DNA of 64,000 nucleotides from Epiperipatus broadwayi (GCA_028023455.1 JAQFVV010013290.1:1-64000); one strand, 5' to 3'. Numbered from the stretch's first letter, positions 21,982 to 33,812 are shown. Made by a program: numbers and translations. The notes: generated by a model from the letters alone, not told the origin.

Positions 21982-23957
21982 ATATGTTGAATCAGAAAAA
22001 GAAGAAAGTAATGAATAAAACCATGGAAGAAAAGATAGTGATAAAATACAAAAATAAAAAGTGACCTAACACAAGTCAACATAAAAATACAAAATCAGAA
22101 GCAAGATATAGAAAAACAATGCCCAAATGTAAAAAAAAATAAATGCCAATGTGTGTTATGATTACATGGATTATGTTGATAGTGATGTGAAGATTAATAT
22201 GCAGTGGCATAAACCAGAATCTCAAAGTATTTAATACATTATTTATGGTTTTAACTGATGGTGAACTTTTGTGTTTAAAAAAGAAATTTGTTTTATATAC
22301 AAGGCAGAGTTATGATTATATCAGACATTTTTGTAATTCTTCCTATAGTACCACACCTACTTATATGATCAGAAATTCCTGGATTCATAGTGATGATTGA
22401 TTATATTAATATTTTAGTTTAAAAATCAGGCATCATTAAATGCACAGATAAAAGCTTTGGAATGAGCAACAGAGGGATTTTTCAGAATATTCTCCCATAT
22501 TTAGATTACATACTAACTCAGAAACAAAATTTTCAGCAGAGTTTTTATTCAGAATAGTTGCAGTAGAAAATTGTACCAAATTATAACAAATAGTTATTAT
22601 ATTATAGGAATGATTTTGATTAGCCATTTAAAAAATATCTAATTTATACTGAAACTATAAAGGCTCTCTGAAAAAACATTATATACCAATGTAGTGTGAA
22701 ATTTCTGCAGATAAACTGGGAAAGCATAATAGAATAAAAATGGTTATTAGATGATCAATCATGTAGCTTAAAATCAATCATCATCAATAATATTATATCC
22801 CTTAAACAGGTCCAAAGACTAGTCACATCATCAGTTCATTATTTTTCCATTCCATTCTTTTAGTTGATGAGATTTCTGATGTTGATGAATAATATTTTAG
22901 AATGTCTACAAATGTTGAATATAGAAATGTACCTAATAAAGGACATTTTACTAATTCATATAATTTTGATATATTACTCAAAATTAAGGATTTTTCTGAA
23001 GTTGCCTAAATAATGTTAATGAATACATTAGCTGGAGATCTTAACATTTAATACTGTTAAAATATATTAAAATCATTATTATTGTAGGTAAAGTTATGCA
23101 TTAATCAGCATATGTTTTTCAATAGTTTAAGAATATTATCCAATATAAAAGTGCTTAACATCACCAATAATGCAACTGTGATTTAAAATTTAAGCATGAC
23201 AAAAATACAATATAATACTTTTTGATAAGACCCACTTGATTGCTTTATCAACTATCGCTTTGCTCATCTTCCTACTACAACTTTATATTGACAAATGTAT
23301 TATATTATGATGAATTTATTAGATTCAGTCACATTTATATAACACAAAAAACTTTCAATGATCCCAAGTAATTATATTTAAACTGTTTCATTTGATTAAA
23401 CAATAATGACCAATTGTCTGATGATGCTAATATAGATTTTAAAGCCCTATGCCAATTATCAAATAATAATGATAATGATATTATAAAAACCAATTGCTTT
23501 CAACAATAAATGATATAAATACTACTTAATAATTTATAATGCCATAATTCTTATAAAATATGATGTTTAATAAATATATCATCTACTTCAGTATATTAGG
23601 TAATCAGTAATGAACAGTTGTGTATATTCAGTTTAGCTATCTCATGAAAAAGATAATGTTGTTCATCTCAATATTTTCATCAACTGAAATTATTGCAAAA
23701 TCCTGAAGAGTGAAAGATTTGATAATCAAAATTTATTATTTTTTATTGAAGATTTCAATGTTGAGGCAATCCTCAAACAAAATAATTTATATTTTTATCT
23801 TTCAAAACATCCATCTTTAACAGGCATTTTTGTTATCATGTTCTTTCTTAATTGCCCCCCTTCCCATTCCAGTGCATCATAATCTCCATCTCTCTAATAT
23901 TATTATTTCTTGATTATGGCAATACTATATTAATCTCCTTTGTTCAAACCATATATA
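21982..23957. other. Possibly decayed transposon, not identified
   Basis: Less simple than typical intergenic sequence. Short peptide-like runs occur, for example around 22270-22390 and 22880-22990, but I cannot assign them to a family. No terminal repeats were found. Confidence 0.3.
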
Positions 23958-23971
23958 ATTATCAATAATAC

Positions 23972-24690
23972 ACTAATGTGTTGAAAGTGAAACTATTCCA
24001 CATAACAATTTATTTAGGCTGAGTGCTTTCCGAGTTTTATTACTCCATAATCATAGTCTTGTAGATTGTCAATGTAATTGTATGCAAATATATGAAAACA
24101 TATTTTTTTTATATTTTTCATTTTCTGGAAATGGCAAAACAAGTGTCTATTCTATTTATAGAGTTGGTGTTGCTGGTAATAAAACAAGCTTTCTTGATCT
24201 TTCTCTTGATGTCATTCCTCTCTGTACATAATATATCAGCTTTGGATGGCTCAAATCTCTGGGTAAGCTCTTGCTGATGGTCACCAAACATGGAACTGCC
24301 TTCTTTTTTAGTTATTGCTCCTGTGTATTTGTATCTGTGTTGAGCCAATATATTTCCAATTTGGGGTGGGGTTGCTTCAATGTTTATTTTATCTTTAATA
24401 TTATTGATGAGCCTATAGGTGTTTGGTTGGGTTCTAAATCCCAGGTTGAATTCTTTATGTAAAGTTTTGCTAAAGTTTTTCACCACTGCATACCAACTCT
24501 ATAAATAGAAAAAAAAAACACTTATTTTGCCATTTTTGGAAAATGGATAATATAAACAAATATTTTTGCATATATTTGCATACAATTACATTGACAATGT
24601 ACAAGGCTATGATTATGGAGTAACGAAACTCTGAAAGTGCTCAGCCTAAATAAATTATCATGTGGAATAGTTTCACCTTCAATGCATTAG
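23972..24690 (-). mobile_element. Penelope-like tail between long inverted repeats, copy 1
   Basis: Arms at 23972-24178 and 24492-24690 (about 200 bp) are inverted copies with scattered differences; an outer extension to about 23958 and 24705 is weaker. They enclose about 310 bp, and the minus-strand reading frame across this interior is the C-terminal part of a Penelope-like protein. The left arm contains the last codons of that frame plus the 3' untranslated part, so the right arm is an inverted copy of the element's own 3' end placed upstream. Inverted and tandem terminal duplications are known for Penelope-like elements. Confidence 0.7.
24118..24486 (-). pseudogene. Penelope-like element, endonuclease tail fragment
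   Basis: The 122-residue minus-strand frame begins with a segment typical of the linker after the Penelope RT (FSKTLHKEFNLGFRTQPN, then NNIKDKI). It ends with the conserved C-terminus after the GIY-YIG core (GSSMF, FEPSKADILCTERNDIKRK, then SNTNSINR). The GIY-YIG core itself (GIY, Cys pair, YIG) is missing or unrecognisable, so there appears to be an internal deletion between about residues 35 and 55. A complete Penelope protein is several times longer. RT and core loss make it non-functional. Confidence 0.7.
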
Positions 24691-24705
24691 TATGTTATTA
24701 ATTAC

Positions 24706-26385
24706 AAGGTAATGGTGAAATAAAATATTTATAACATATAATTATTTAAATCAGACAATAAATTTGAAAAGTCTTGTAACTAGTATTTTAATTGCCAAAG
24801 ACATATATTCCTGGGACAAACATTAACATAATATATATATATATATATGCTTTTAAGTAATACATGTTTTCTATAGTTCAGATGAAAAAATGTTTTTTTA
24901 ACATTCCTAGTAAAAAATAAGATATCACTCATTGCAACCGTCATTTGCATATTGCTAAAAAAAAAAAATCAGTTTATTATTTTTTTTCTACGATAAAGTT
25001 TCTTTTATTTTTGTTTTGTTTTTATTATTAAATTAGCATTTTTTAAATAACAGTTTAGTAGTCAATAGAAAATCATCAGCAAGGTTGCTTAACCATACCT
25101 GAAAAAAGTAACACATTTCAAAAGTCCTCACTTTATAGATGAAATTTCCAAGTTTATTCTAATTCACCCTAAGCTTTTTAATTAACAATCTACCAGGAAA
25201 CACACACACACACACACATATATAAAAATTGTTATAATTGTTTTATAAATTTAGGTGGGTATTCTGACTCTTAGAAATGTTTCTTAAATAAACTCATGTT
25301 AATTTATTATTTAAGTATATAATACATTACACTTGATAATTTTCTTATAATGAATTGACAGATCATACGTCATTTATTTACTATGCACATAGATATTCTA
25401 ACAGAGAGAAAGAAAAAGAGAAAAAGTCAGTCATAATAAATTATAACATTCAACAATTATCAAAGATAAATGGAGACTCACTTTCTGACAGTCCCTAGAA
25501 ATGTTTATTTAATGTTCTTAGTTTACTTTGTTTTCGAAACAATTAGAAAATCATCTGGATGATATGACATTTTTTTACAAAGACTAATGCCATTCTACAT
25601 TTATCCTAAAATATCTTTTTTCTGAAATCATAGCCTCAGGTTCTAAATCAGATCAAAATTGGATTCAGACAGTTGTTAGAGATATAAAATAAAAAGCATA
25701 CATTGTAATAATAGTAAAATAACAAATTTATACTAAAATTCTGGCATAATTATAATTTAACTTATTCTACATTTTTATATTAGAGTCTATTTATGCAGTA
25801 GGAAAAACCATGGTAATGACAGAATTTTAGTATATGTTTGTTATTTCACTAGTATTTTAATGATATAGATTTTTTATTTTATTTTTTATTGCTAGTGTAG
25901 CAATAGGAAGTATTTAATTTCATATATATATAGTACAAAATAACAATTAGAACAAAAATGTTGTTAACTCAGGTGCTAAAGTAATTAACATTAATATTTA
26001 ATAATAATTAATAACCTGAAAATATACTATTATAAAATTATCATATTGCCACATATATAAAACACATACACATGTACATAATTATTTTTCAAATTAAAAT
26101 GCTAAATCTTATAATTTTATTAGCTTTTGATCGAAAGATATATTACAACAATTAAAAGTGCAGCACCTCCAAACTAATATTTTATCATAGAAAAAAAATC
26201 AAATAAAAACACTTTAAATCACAGAATAATCTAGATTTTAGACATCATAAATCTAATGCTTGGATATCCTAGCACTTCACTGAGGAAGCCAGTGGCAGAA
26301 ACCAGTCTGGGGTTGGGAATATTCTGCAAAGATTGTTAAGAACATATTTGTGAGCTTTCTATATAACAATTTAATAATTTGTAAT
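24706..26385. other. AT-rich intergenic stretch
   Basis: Contains small (TA)n (about 24830) and (CA)n (about 25200-25220) tracts. No gene or element recognised; sequence just left of 26386 may be the far side of the Penelope fragment split by the short retroposon. Confidence 0.45.
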
Positions 26386-26398
26386 ATTTAAAAAAGTT

Positions 26399-26804
26399 GA
26401 TAAACAGAGCAAAACTCTCCATACAGTATTGCCACCTATGCTAAACAGAGTAATCAATGGATGCCAGAAGGCTTGTGCATAAAATCCCTATCCAATGCCT
26501 ACTCATCCAATATCCCCAGACTAGTTTCTGGCTTGTGGCCTTCATCAGTGAGGAGCTTTGGATCTGAGAGCACTGCATCTAGATCTCAGGATCTAATGCA
26601 ACCCTCTAGCAACCACCTTTTATCTCTACTTAACTACAAAACTATGAGAATGAAATTGAAAACAAAAAAATATTTTCAATCTAAGCTCAATAGCTTATAT
26701 AGTCATATGGGTCTGAACTCAGTTCAGCACCCATACATTTTGGTGTCTTTGGCTCTTTTACAACCATAGCCACCATTATCCTATTAGGCAGGATTGATCA
26801 TGTG
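26399..26804 (+). mobile_element. Short retroposon family R1, copy A (longest, 406 bp)
   Basis: Shares the head gcaaaactctccatacagta and the following gtaatcaatggatgccag block with copies at 40288 and 48201, and the tail tgatcatgtgat with the copy at 40288. It is flanked by a perfect 13-bp duplication ATTTAAAAAAGTT (26386-26398 and 26805-26817). It has about 100 bases near its 3' end that the others lack. There is no poly(A) tail, no protein and no clear A/B-box pair. It has inserted next to or within a Penelope fragment. The duplication indicates target-primed insertion. Confidence 0.85.
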
Positions 26805-26820
26805 ATTTAAAAAAGTTATT

Positions 26821-27180
26821 AGAAAAATCAGTTTTATGACCTGAATCTATAGTATGGAGTGAGAGTGCTGATGATAATGAGTGTTGTTTAACTGCATTAG
26901 CATGCTCATCTCTCTTAACACTGTTGCAACATTTACTCATACCTATGTAATAAGCATTACAATTTTCACATGAAATTTGATAAACACCATGAAATTGATT
27001 TTTCTAGTACCAGGATCATATTCAGATGTGATAATCTCTACCAGTGCAAAATTAGAGAAGACATTGAGATACTTAAAAGGCCAGACTGTATCAATAAGCG
27101 AGATGATACATGTCAACTTCCTCCTATTTGGAAAGTTTTTTTTTAAAAAAAACATTCTTAATTTAACATTTTTGCTATTG
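26821..27180 (-). pseudogene. Penelope-like GIY-YIG endonuclease fragment
   Basis: On the minus strand, 26988 down to 26821 reads as a well-preserved GIY-YIG nuclease core, the domain that nicks the target for Penelope-like elements. Visible are GVYQISC, a CxxC pair (CENC), YYIG, an EH pair (KRDEH), SALSLH and SGHKTDF, in the order usual for the family, including the extra metal-binding cysteines and histidines. The usual T-x-R after YIG is altered (MSKCCNSV). Upstream (27000-27155) in another frame is the linker (FKYLNVFSNFALVEI). A retroposon copy interrupts it on the downstream side. Confidence 0.8.
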
Positions 27181-27322
27181 GTAGAACTTTAATGTTTTTT
27201 TGTTTTTTTTTTAAATCAGTGATTGTAGCATCTCTACAACCATCTTTTTATCTTTTATCATCCAGAAGATGACTTGTGTGATCAAGTCAAAATGTCAGTA
27301 TATCAATTTTTAAATTTTTTAA

Positions 27323-27347
27323 CATGGATGAACCCACAAAATATAGC

Positions 27348-27383
<36 letters not shown>

Positions 27384-27420
27384 GGATGAACCCACAAATT
27401 ATAGCTAATATATATATATA
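27323..27420. repeat. (TA)n tract with duplicated 25-bp flank
   Basis: A unique sequence starting catggatgaacccacaaa occurs at 27323-27347 and again at 27381-27405 with two or so differences. Each copy is followed by a (TA)n run. Confidence 0.8.
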
Positions 27421-28178
27421 TGCAACCCATGAAAATCTTATCATATATGTCATTTGACCCAATGGTGTATCTTACTTGATTTACAGTTACAAGAATAATC
27501 TTTCTACTAGTTCTTTCTTCTTGTATGTTGTGGTCCACTATAACTTACAGTATATTGTCATTTAAGTTTCATTATGGAATAGAACAGGTAACAACTTTTT
27601 TAATACAGACACACAGGGATTTAGACAAACTATTCCAGAATTTGTTGAAAAATCACATTTTATATAGAAAATTACAATCCCAATAATGATTTTTCTCAGC
27701 ATTCATCTTAATGATAATATGCTTGTAGACAATTCTGTTCATATTTGTTGGACATTTTTTAAAATGTTGAAGTCAATTTTTCTGCAATCAAAACTACTTG
27801 GGACTTGTATCATAGATTTTTCTTAGTATTTACTTTTAATAAAGCAGAACAGAAAGTGTTTGTATTGGTAAATCTCTAGCAATAATCATCAATTAATAGT
27901 TAAATCAACCTTTCATTCTGTTTATGCCTGTAGCTATATAACAAAAGTTTATTTTTAACCTGCTAAATCTTTTTTTACTTCATAGTATTCAAATGCCATA
28001 GAGAATTTTTCAGCCTTAATATAAACATAATAGGTTATTTACTGGTAAACTTTCTTATTTGAGCTTTTATTCAATTCACTTATCTCTTATTTGAAATTTA
28101 TAAAATATAGCTTTATAACATTTATTTATTATTATTTTTTTTTTATAACTATATATTTTGTTCAATCATACAATATTA
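27421..28178. other. AT-rich stretch, no gene recognised
   Basis: No element signature was found. The minus-strand ORF at 27287-27538 is largely made of the TA repeat. Confidence 0.45.
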
Positions 28179-29100
28179 GAATTAAACTGAGAGAGTGCAA
28201 ATTTCTCAAGCGCTTATGACTACCAACATCCAGTCATATCTTAAGCACTGGGACAGAGAATTTAATAAGAAAAGAGTTAGTTTCCACTCTCTTCTTTACT
28301 TGTCTTTCTATATATCCAAGCCAGTCCAAACTACGCATATATCTGAAAGCGTGAATCTTAAATATTTTCACATTAATTCACTGAGTTCAAATTATAAACA
28401 TACGGCATGAAATCTTTTGATTTACTACACAGTAGTTTTTTGATGTTATAACTTTGCAGCAATATATGTAAATAATATTATTTTATAAAGCATAGACGGT
28501 ATTGAAATTAAACTGAGAGAGTGTACCAACAGCCAATCAGATCTTAAGCACTGGGACAGAGAATTTAACAAGAAAAGAGTGGTTCCCACTCTCTTATTTA
28601 CTTGTCTTTCTATATATTCAAGCCAGTCCAAAGTACTTATATCTGAAAGCATGAATCTTAAATATCATCACACTTAATTCACTGAGTTCAAATTATAAAC
28701 ATACAGCGTGAAATCTCTGATTGGCTGTTGGTAGTCATAAGCACTTGAGAAATTGGAACTCTCTCAGTTTAATTTCAATACCGTCTGCGCTTTATAAAAT
28801 AATATTATTTACATATATTGCTGCAAAGTTATAACATCGAAAAACTACTGTGTAGTAAATCAAAAGATTTCATGCTGTATGTTTGTAATTTGAACTCAAT
28901 GAATGAAGTGTGATGATATTTAAGATTCATGCTTTCAGATATAAGTACTTTGGACTGGCTTGGATATATAGAAAGACAAGTAAAGAAGAGAGTGGAACCA
29001 CTCTTTTCTTGTTAAATTCTCTGTCCCAGTGCTTAAGATCTGATTGGCTGTTAGTAGTTATAAGCACTTGAGAAATTTGCACTCTTTCAGTTTAATTTCA
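28179..29100. mobile_element. Compound MITE hairpin: two inverted units around a third
   Basis: 28179-28522 and 28758-29100 are near-identical inverted copies, each about 344 bp. Between them (28525-28732) lies a third, direct-oriented but shortened unit of the same family, bounded by 17-bp inverted repeats (ACCAACAGCCAATCAGA). The shared terminal motif is GAAATTAAACTGAGAGAGTG. No protein is encoded. The most likely origin is insertion of related miniature elements into each other. A transcript through this locus would fold into a long double-stranded RNA. No flanking target duplication was identified. Confidence 0.8.
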
Positions 29101-29887
29101 ATACCATCTGCACTTTATAAAATAATATTATTTACAAATATTATAATTGTAAGTTTAAATAATAAATTGTATAGAATGGATTTAATGAATCAATTTCACC
29201 CCTGATTCATAGAGTTCAAGATTTTTTTTTGCATAATTTAAATTATATTTTGGAAAATTATAATTATAATAATAATTAATATCATACACACCTAAAAATA
29301 ATATTAGGATCCATAGAAAGACAATCCCTCATTTTATACACAGTTTATAAAATGGTTACTTTCATATTTGTGTGGGCATATACACATAATTCTGTAGTAA
29401 CAAACTTTTAATGATTGAATATATTAAAATGTAAAATATATTCAGCCATGAATAATTCCAATAGTTGCATATCCCTTCTGTTGTATTAACATAGAGACAA
29501 ATGTTCTGAATTAAAATAAGTATAAATATTCAATCCACAAATCAATCAGTCACTAGATATATGTATGTAGAATGAATTTGTTTCACTCTTGTGCAGTTCA
29601 ATAAAGCAATAGTACATTTTATAACAGCTTTCTTTCATTTGGAATAACAATATTATTTTTGTTTTCTATTAATTACTCATTCTAGTTTTCCTTCAATCAA
29701 TATATTATTTTATCTACTTGAAATACACTGCTACTGCAATTAATGTATTTATATCTATTGTATGTATTATTTAGATGGGCTACATTTTATTTGTAAAAGT
29801 TTTTGTCCTGGATTATAGCTGGTTTTTATAATTTGTTCTATTAATTACTTTTCATATGTTATTTTTGCTATATATTTGCTAGTCCAT
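29101..29887. other. AT-rich stretch, no gene recognised
   Basis: The first 50 bases continue the MITE family end (ataccatctgcactttataaa). Nothing recognised beyond that. Confidence 0.45.
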
Positions 29888-29896
29888 GAGACTCTC

Positions 29897-29930
<34 letters not shown>

Positions 29931-29942
29931 GAGACTCTCACA

Positions 29943-29962
<20 letters not shown>
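29888..29962. repeat. (TA)n tract with duplicated, palindromic flanks
   Basis: GAGACTCTCACAA occurs at 29888-29900 and 29931-29943, each followed by (TA)n. TCTCACAA, the first TA run and TTGTGAGA together form a perfect palindrome. Confidence 0.8.
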
Positions 29963-29975
<13 letters not shown>

Positions 29976-30649
29976 TACATAGTATATTCACAAATATATT
30001 TAAATATCTTATATTTTTAGTTTTGCTTTTTTCTTTTCTGTTTTCTTTCAATGAAAGATTTCATAAAAAAAATTAATGTGATTTTAAAGACGAAATAAGT
30101 CTGCTGGCCAACATAATGATTTTGCTTTCCTGCTGATTAAATATATGTATATATATTGGAGATGGATTTTTATTTCATTTATTTTATTTGAAAAATAGAA
30201 AATTGAATATACTTATATTATGAGTTTTTTAACGAAAAATATTAATAGCTTTAAAATTGGGAAAAAAAATGTAATCAAAAACATATGAACTTCTAAAATA
30301 TCAAATGACTTATGACTTCTATTTCTAAAAGCAATTTATAATTCAAAAACAACAACAATAATAATAGTAATGGCAATATTAATGAAATAGCAGTAATATT
30401 CATAAATAATAATAATAAAGGTATCTTATATATCCTATAAATAATTCTATAGACCGCCCCCCTTTCTATATGTAGATTTCTATCATTCTTCATAAGACAG
30501 TTTCAAGGTAATAACAAAAAATATTCTCACTTGGTGCAAGTAAATTGATCTATTGGAGCATATATAACTTGCTATACTCAAATGAATGTTTTGACTGCCT
30601 CCCCCCAATGATAACAATTAGCAACAGATAATTGCTTCATCGATTTAAG
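29963..30649. other. AT-rich stretch, no gene recognised
   Basis: Contains an interrupted AAC/AAT cluster near 30350-30420. No gene or element recognised. Confidence 0.45.
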
Positions 30650-31100
30650 AAATAGTTATTGGATCATAAATTCTTGGACTTCCTTTTGAAGTTCCACCTC
30701 CATGTTCTACCAATCTTGCATTTTCTCTCATATTGCAGACTATATATCAACATTGATACTTTTTGCAGCTTGTGCCATGGGGGAAAAGAAACACAGTTCC
30801 ATTTACTCCAAATTTTGCAAACTGTAGCAATGACTAGAAAAATCATGTTGAGCACTTATAGATGGAACATAATTATGCTCAATAGCATCATTGAAACACT
30901 CCATTGAGGTTCATCACCTGCTGTCCAAGTACCTACATTCAGTCTAAATGCATTTTGGTGCACGAGCTGTACTTTCTGCCTTCATAACAACAATATATGT
31001 CATCTAGCTATCTCCAATAAACTTGGGCATCTGAGAACCAGACACAGCAACAATGCACAACTGGACATTTTGCAGTCATATGATTATGCCATAATATCAT
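30650..31100 (+). pseudogene. LINE 3' fragment with CCHC-type tail
   Basis: The frame at 30659-30907 (KFLDFLLKFHLHVLPILHF, then CSLCHGG, then ETQFHLLQILQ) corresponds in order and spacing to the end of the LINE at 51.8-53.3 kb (KFIDFLLKLNLSSLPINQF, CQLCQRD, ETIQHIFLNC). This is the zinc-knuckle-like tail typical of L1/Tx1-like LINEs. It continues in other frames to about 31100 (CHLAISNKLGHLRTRHSNNA). The last cysteine of the knuckle is lost, and the fragment lacks any RT core. Confidence 0.6.
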
Positions 31101-31644
31101 AAATCCAGTCCTCAATGTTCAATTAAATATTTAAGATGTGAATAACTTTTACATAACCTAAATGATAGATAAGAGGCTTGCACATTTTGTCACACCTTTT
31201 TTCAAATACAATTATGTTTTTTTCTTCCTTTTCTACCTTTGTGTAGTGAATAAAATAAATTTAGCCAATATTCAGCCTTGTCACAACTGATGAACATTCC
31301 AATGACACATATATCTTAGCAGCATGTAGGTAAATGAAATTCTATCTGATACAGAAGTGAAAGCTTTATACTAATAAGTTGTTTATTTATTTTGCTGGTG
31401 AAGTTTTTAAGCATCTTCTTTATTGGTGTTTATTTACAGCTAATAAACATTATGTTATACATATATCCATTTGACAATGGCCAAGAATTACTTATTTTAT
31501 CATCTATAACCAAGTTGTCTGTTTATTTAACTTTTACATATATCCCATAGATAAGCATGTTAATAACTAGTATACACCTGTAAGTATATATATATATCTT
31601 CTGATGTAATTTTTGTTTACTGAATAAAGACATCTTTAAAACCT
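31101..31644. other. AT-rich stretch, no gene recognised
   Basis: Possibly the 3' untranslated part of the preceding LINE fragment; no poly(A) or target duplication located. Confidence 0.4.
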
Positions 31645-31880
<236 letters not shown>

Positions 31881-31924
31881 TTTACTCTTCATGATGTTTT
31901 GCCAATGCTTTTATATATATATAT

Positions 31925-32065
31925 ATTGTACCGGTTAAAACATGTTTATCCATCTAACATGAGCTGGAACTCACAAAATGTCCTTCAAACCCAGTCAAGC
32001 CTGAGATTTAGGTCAGGGACCAGCCTGGATTTGAACCCACTCTCTAAGCCCCAGATCTAACACCT
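31925..32065 (-). mobile_element. Possible tRNA-derived SINE remnant
   Basis: On the minus strand, GGGTTCAAATCCA (about 32024-32036) is a near-perfect internal promoter B box and is preceded by ggcttagagagtggg. The tail leads into the AAT tract, a common arrangement for SINEs that end in simple repeats. No full tRNA fold or target duplication was confirmed. Confidence 0.4.
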
Positions 32066-32802
32066 AATGAATGACAAAATAGTGATGGCACATGAGAATT
32101 AATTTTAATCTGGCCAACTAGCAAAGCAGAGCAAAACAATGAGACATCTATAAACTATGACTAAACTAAAATATACATAAGCATGGCTGTAATATGTGGA
32201 AGTGGAGGAAAAAGAATTCAAACTACTCAAATAAGTTAGACAATAAAATATAGTTTAATATACTGACAAATTATTATACATTTATAAATTAATTATATAC
32301 CTTAGTGTGTGCGTGAATGAGCAAGCAGTCTACCAAGTGATAGATAATTACATAGTGTCATTCATGCTATTATTTTTCATATGCTCTTTTATTAATTAGC
32401 TAAATAATATTATAAATAAACACACATCTTTGGTGGGTTCAATATTAAGATGCCAATCAACTATTACAATGAATTTGCATAAAATGGTTATTAATGCTTT
32501 GGATTATGGTTCTGAAACATGGTGACTAGCATTATTTCAGGGAGCATTCTGGGATTCATTACAGATATAAGATAAATTATTTTCACACCATTATGGTCAT
32601 GAAAATAAAATACATTTGAAAACATTTGATTATATTTGAATCTATGACAAAATATTTAATGAAAAATTATTTTAACAATAGTAAGATGAACACTTTATTT
32701 TCCTCAAGGAATATAGATACTCTTAAATACAGAAATAAGTTATGATGGTGGGACTGTATAAGACTGAAATAAATTTAATTAATAAAATTGGTATATATAT
32801 AT
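32066..32802. other. AT-rich stretch, no gene recognised
   Basis: No coding or repeat signature beyond short A/T runs. Confidence 0.45.
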
Positions 32803-33398
32803 AATTATAATTGAAATAATATTTTTAAACGGTTTATAAACAATTCAAACAATCTTTAAATCCGCAGAAGTACTTTCGGTTACTTTCAAACCTGCCTCAA
32901 CTGCTATTAAATTCAAAAACTAAAAGCAGAAGCAAACGTCATCAATTCAAATTCCACGAATCACGTATTTTAATGTTAGAAGTTTGTCGATTTATCAAAT
33001 GTGTTTTATTCCTGTTTATAAAAATTGCCTCTTTAATTTTTCTTTTACTATGGTTTCTCTCTTCATGAAGAATTTTCACATTTTCAAAATTAAATTTAAA
33101 TTTATGTTTACATGTTTTTTCATGATCAAAGAAAACTGAAGAAGATATTAAATCACCATTATTTTTATTTTTTACACGCTTATATAACAATTCGTGTTCC
33201 TTCAATCTTTTCTCAATGTTTCTAACATTAAAATACGAGATTCGTGGAATTTGAATTGATGACGTTTGCTTCCGCTTTTAGTTTTTGAATTTAATAGCAG
33301 TTGAGGCAGGTTTGAAAGTAACCGAAAGTACTTCTGCGCATTTAAAGATTGTTTGAATTGTTTATAAACCGTTTAAAAATATTATTTCAATTATAATT
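32803..33398 (-). mobile_element. Penelope-like tail between long inverted repeats, copy 2
   Basis: Arms at 32803-32981 and 33220-33398, each 179 bp, are nearly perfect inverted copies (about five differences seen). The interior plus the left arm contain the minus-strand C-terminus of a Penelope-like protein. As at 24 kb, the arm includes the last codons and the 3' untranslated sequence, so the element's 3' end was copied in reverse upstream of the coding fragment. The two loci do not share nucleotide sequence that I can see. The high arm identity suggests this one is younger. Confidence 0.75.
32942..33240 (-). pseudogene. Penelope-like element, C-terminal endonuclease fragment
   Basis: The minus-strand frame reads RLKEHELLYKR, then FDHEKTCKHKFKFNFENVKI, then LHEERNHSKRKIKEAIFI, then KTHLINRQTSN and a final SWNLN followed by a stop. 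This is the usual ending of Penelope-like proteins: the EH of the nuclease core, a histidine-rich region, and ERN-x-KRKI-EA. The GIY and YIG strands and the whole RT are missing upstream, where the inverted arm begins. The reading frame is uninterrupted over 87 codons from its first methionine, which fits a fairly recent copy, but it cannot encode a working enzyme. Confidence 0.75.
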
Positions 33399-33437
33399 AC
33401 AATATTATTTTTAATTAACAGATATTTTTATTTATTT

Positions 33438-33438
<1 letters not shown>

Positions 33439-33485
<47 letters not shown>
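33439..33485. repeat. (TA)n microsatellite
   Basis: TA tract with one CA interruption. Confidence 0.95.
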
Positions 33486-33487
<2 letters not shown>

Positions 33488-33626
33488 GCAGAGCACAATT
33501 TTAATATTAGAGCATTAAAACTGGGTCATGAAGCAAAAAAAAACAATAAATATGAAGAAGTTTGCAGTGCTGACTTAATAGCCTAAAAATAACTAAGAAG
33601 AAAAGGTCATGCTTCAGGATGAGAAT

Positions 33627-33812
33627 GAAGTGGATGGGCCTAGCATTGCCATACTTAGAGATCACTGCCAGAGGCCTTTTATATGAAGAAATGAATGGGT
33701 ATAGCATGTGCCAGACTTAAAGGTCACCACCAGGGATCTTTTTATACAAAGAAGTGATATGCATAGCATGTGCCAAACTTACAGGATCACTGCCAGAGGC
33801 ATTTTATACAGA
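33627..33812 (+). repeat. Three-unit tandem repeat, period about 62 bp
   Basis: Units start near 33627, 33688 and 33751. Each contains gaag-n-tg, a tagcat(g/t) core, acttanaggatcac and a ccagaggc(c/a)ttttata core. Units are about 75-85 percent alike by eye. The 66-codon minus-strand ORF across them is not conserved between units. Confidence 0.75.

Noticed and set aside
24630-24720. Target-site duplication around the 24 kb Penelope fold-back
   Set aside because: Outer flanks show only weak inverted, not direct, similarity.
26461-26769. 102-codon ORF and its 48 kb counterpart (48227-48484) as a conserved gene
   Set aside because: The similarity comes from their being copies of the same short retroposon; differences between copies do not favour synonymous positions, and copies B and D lack the frame.
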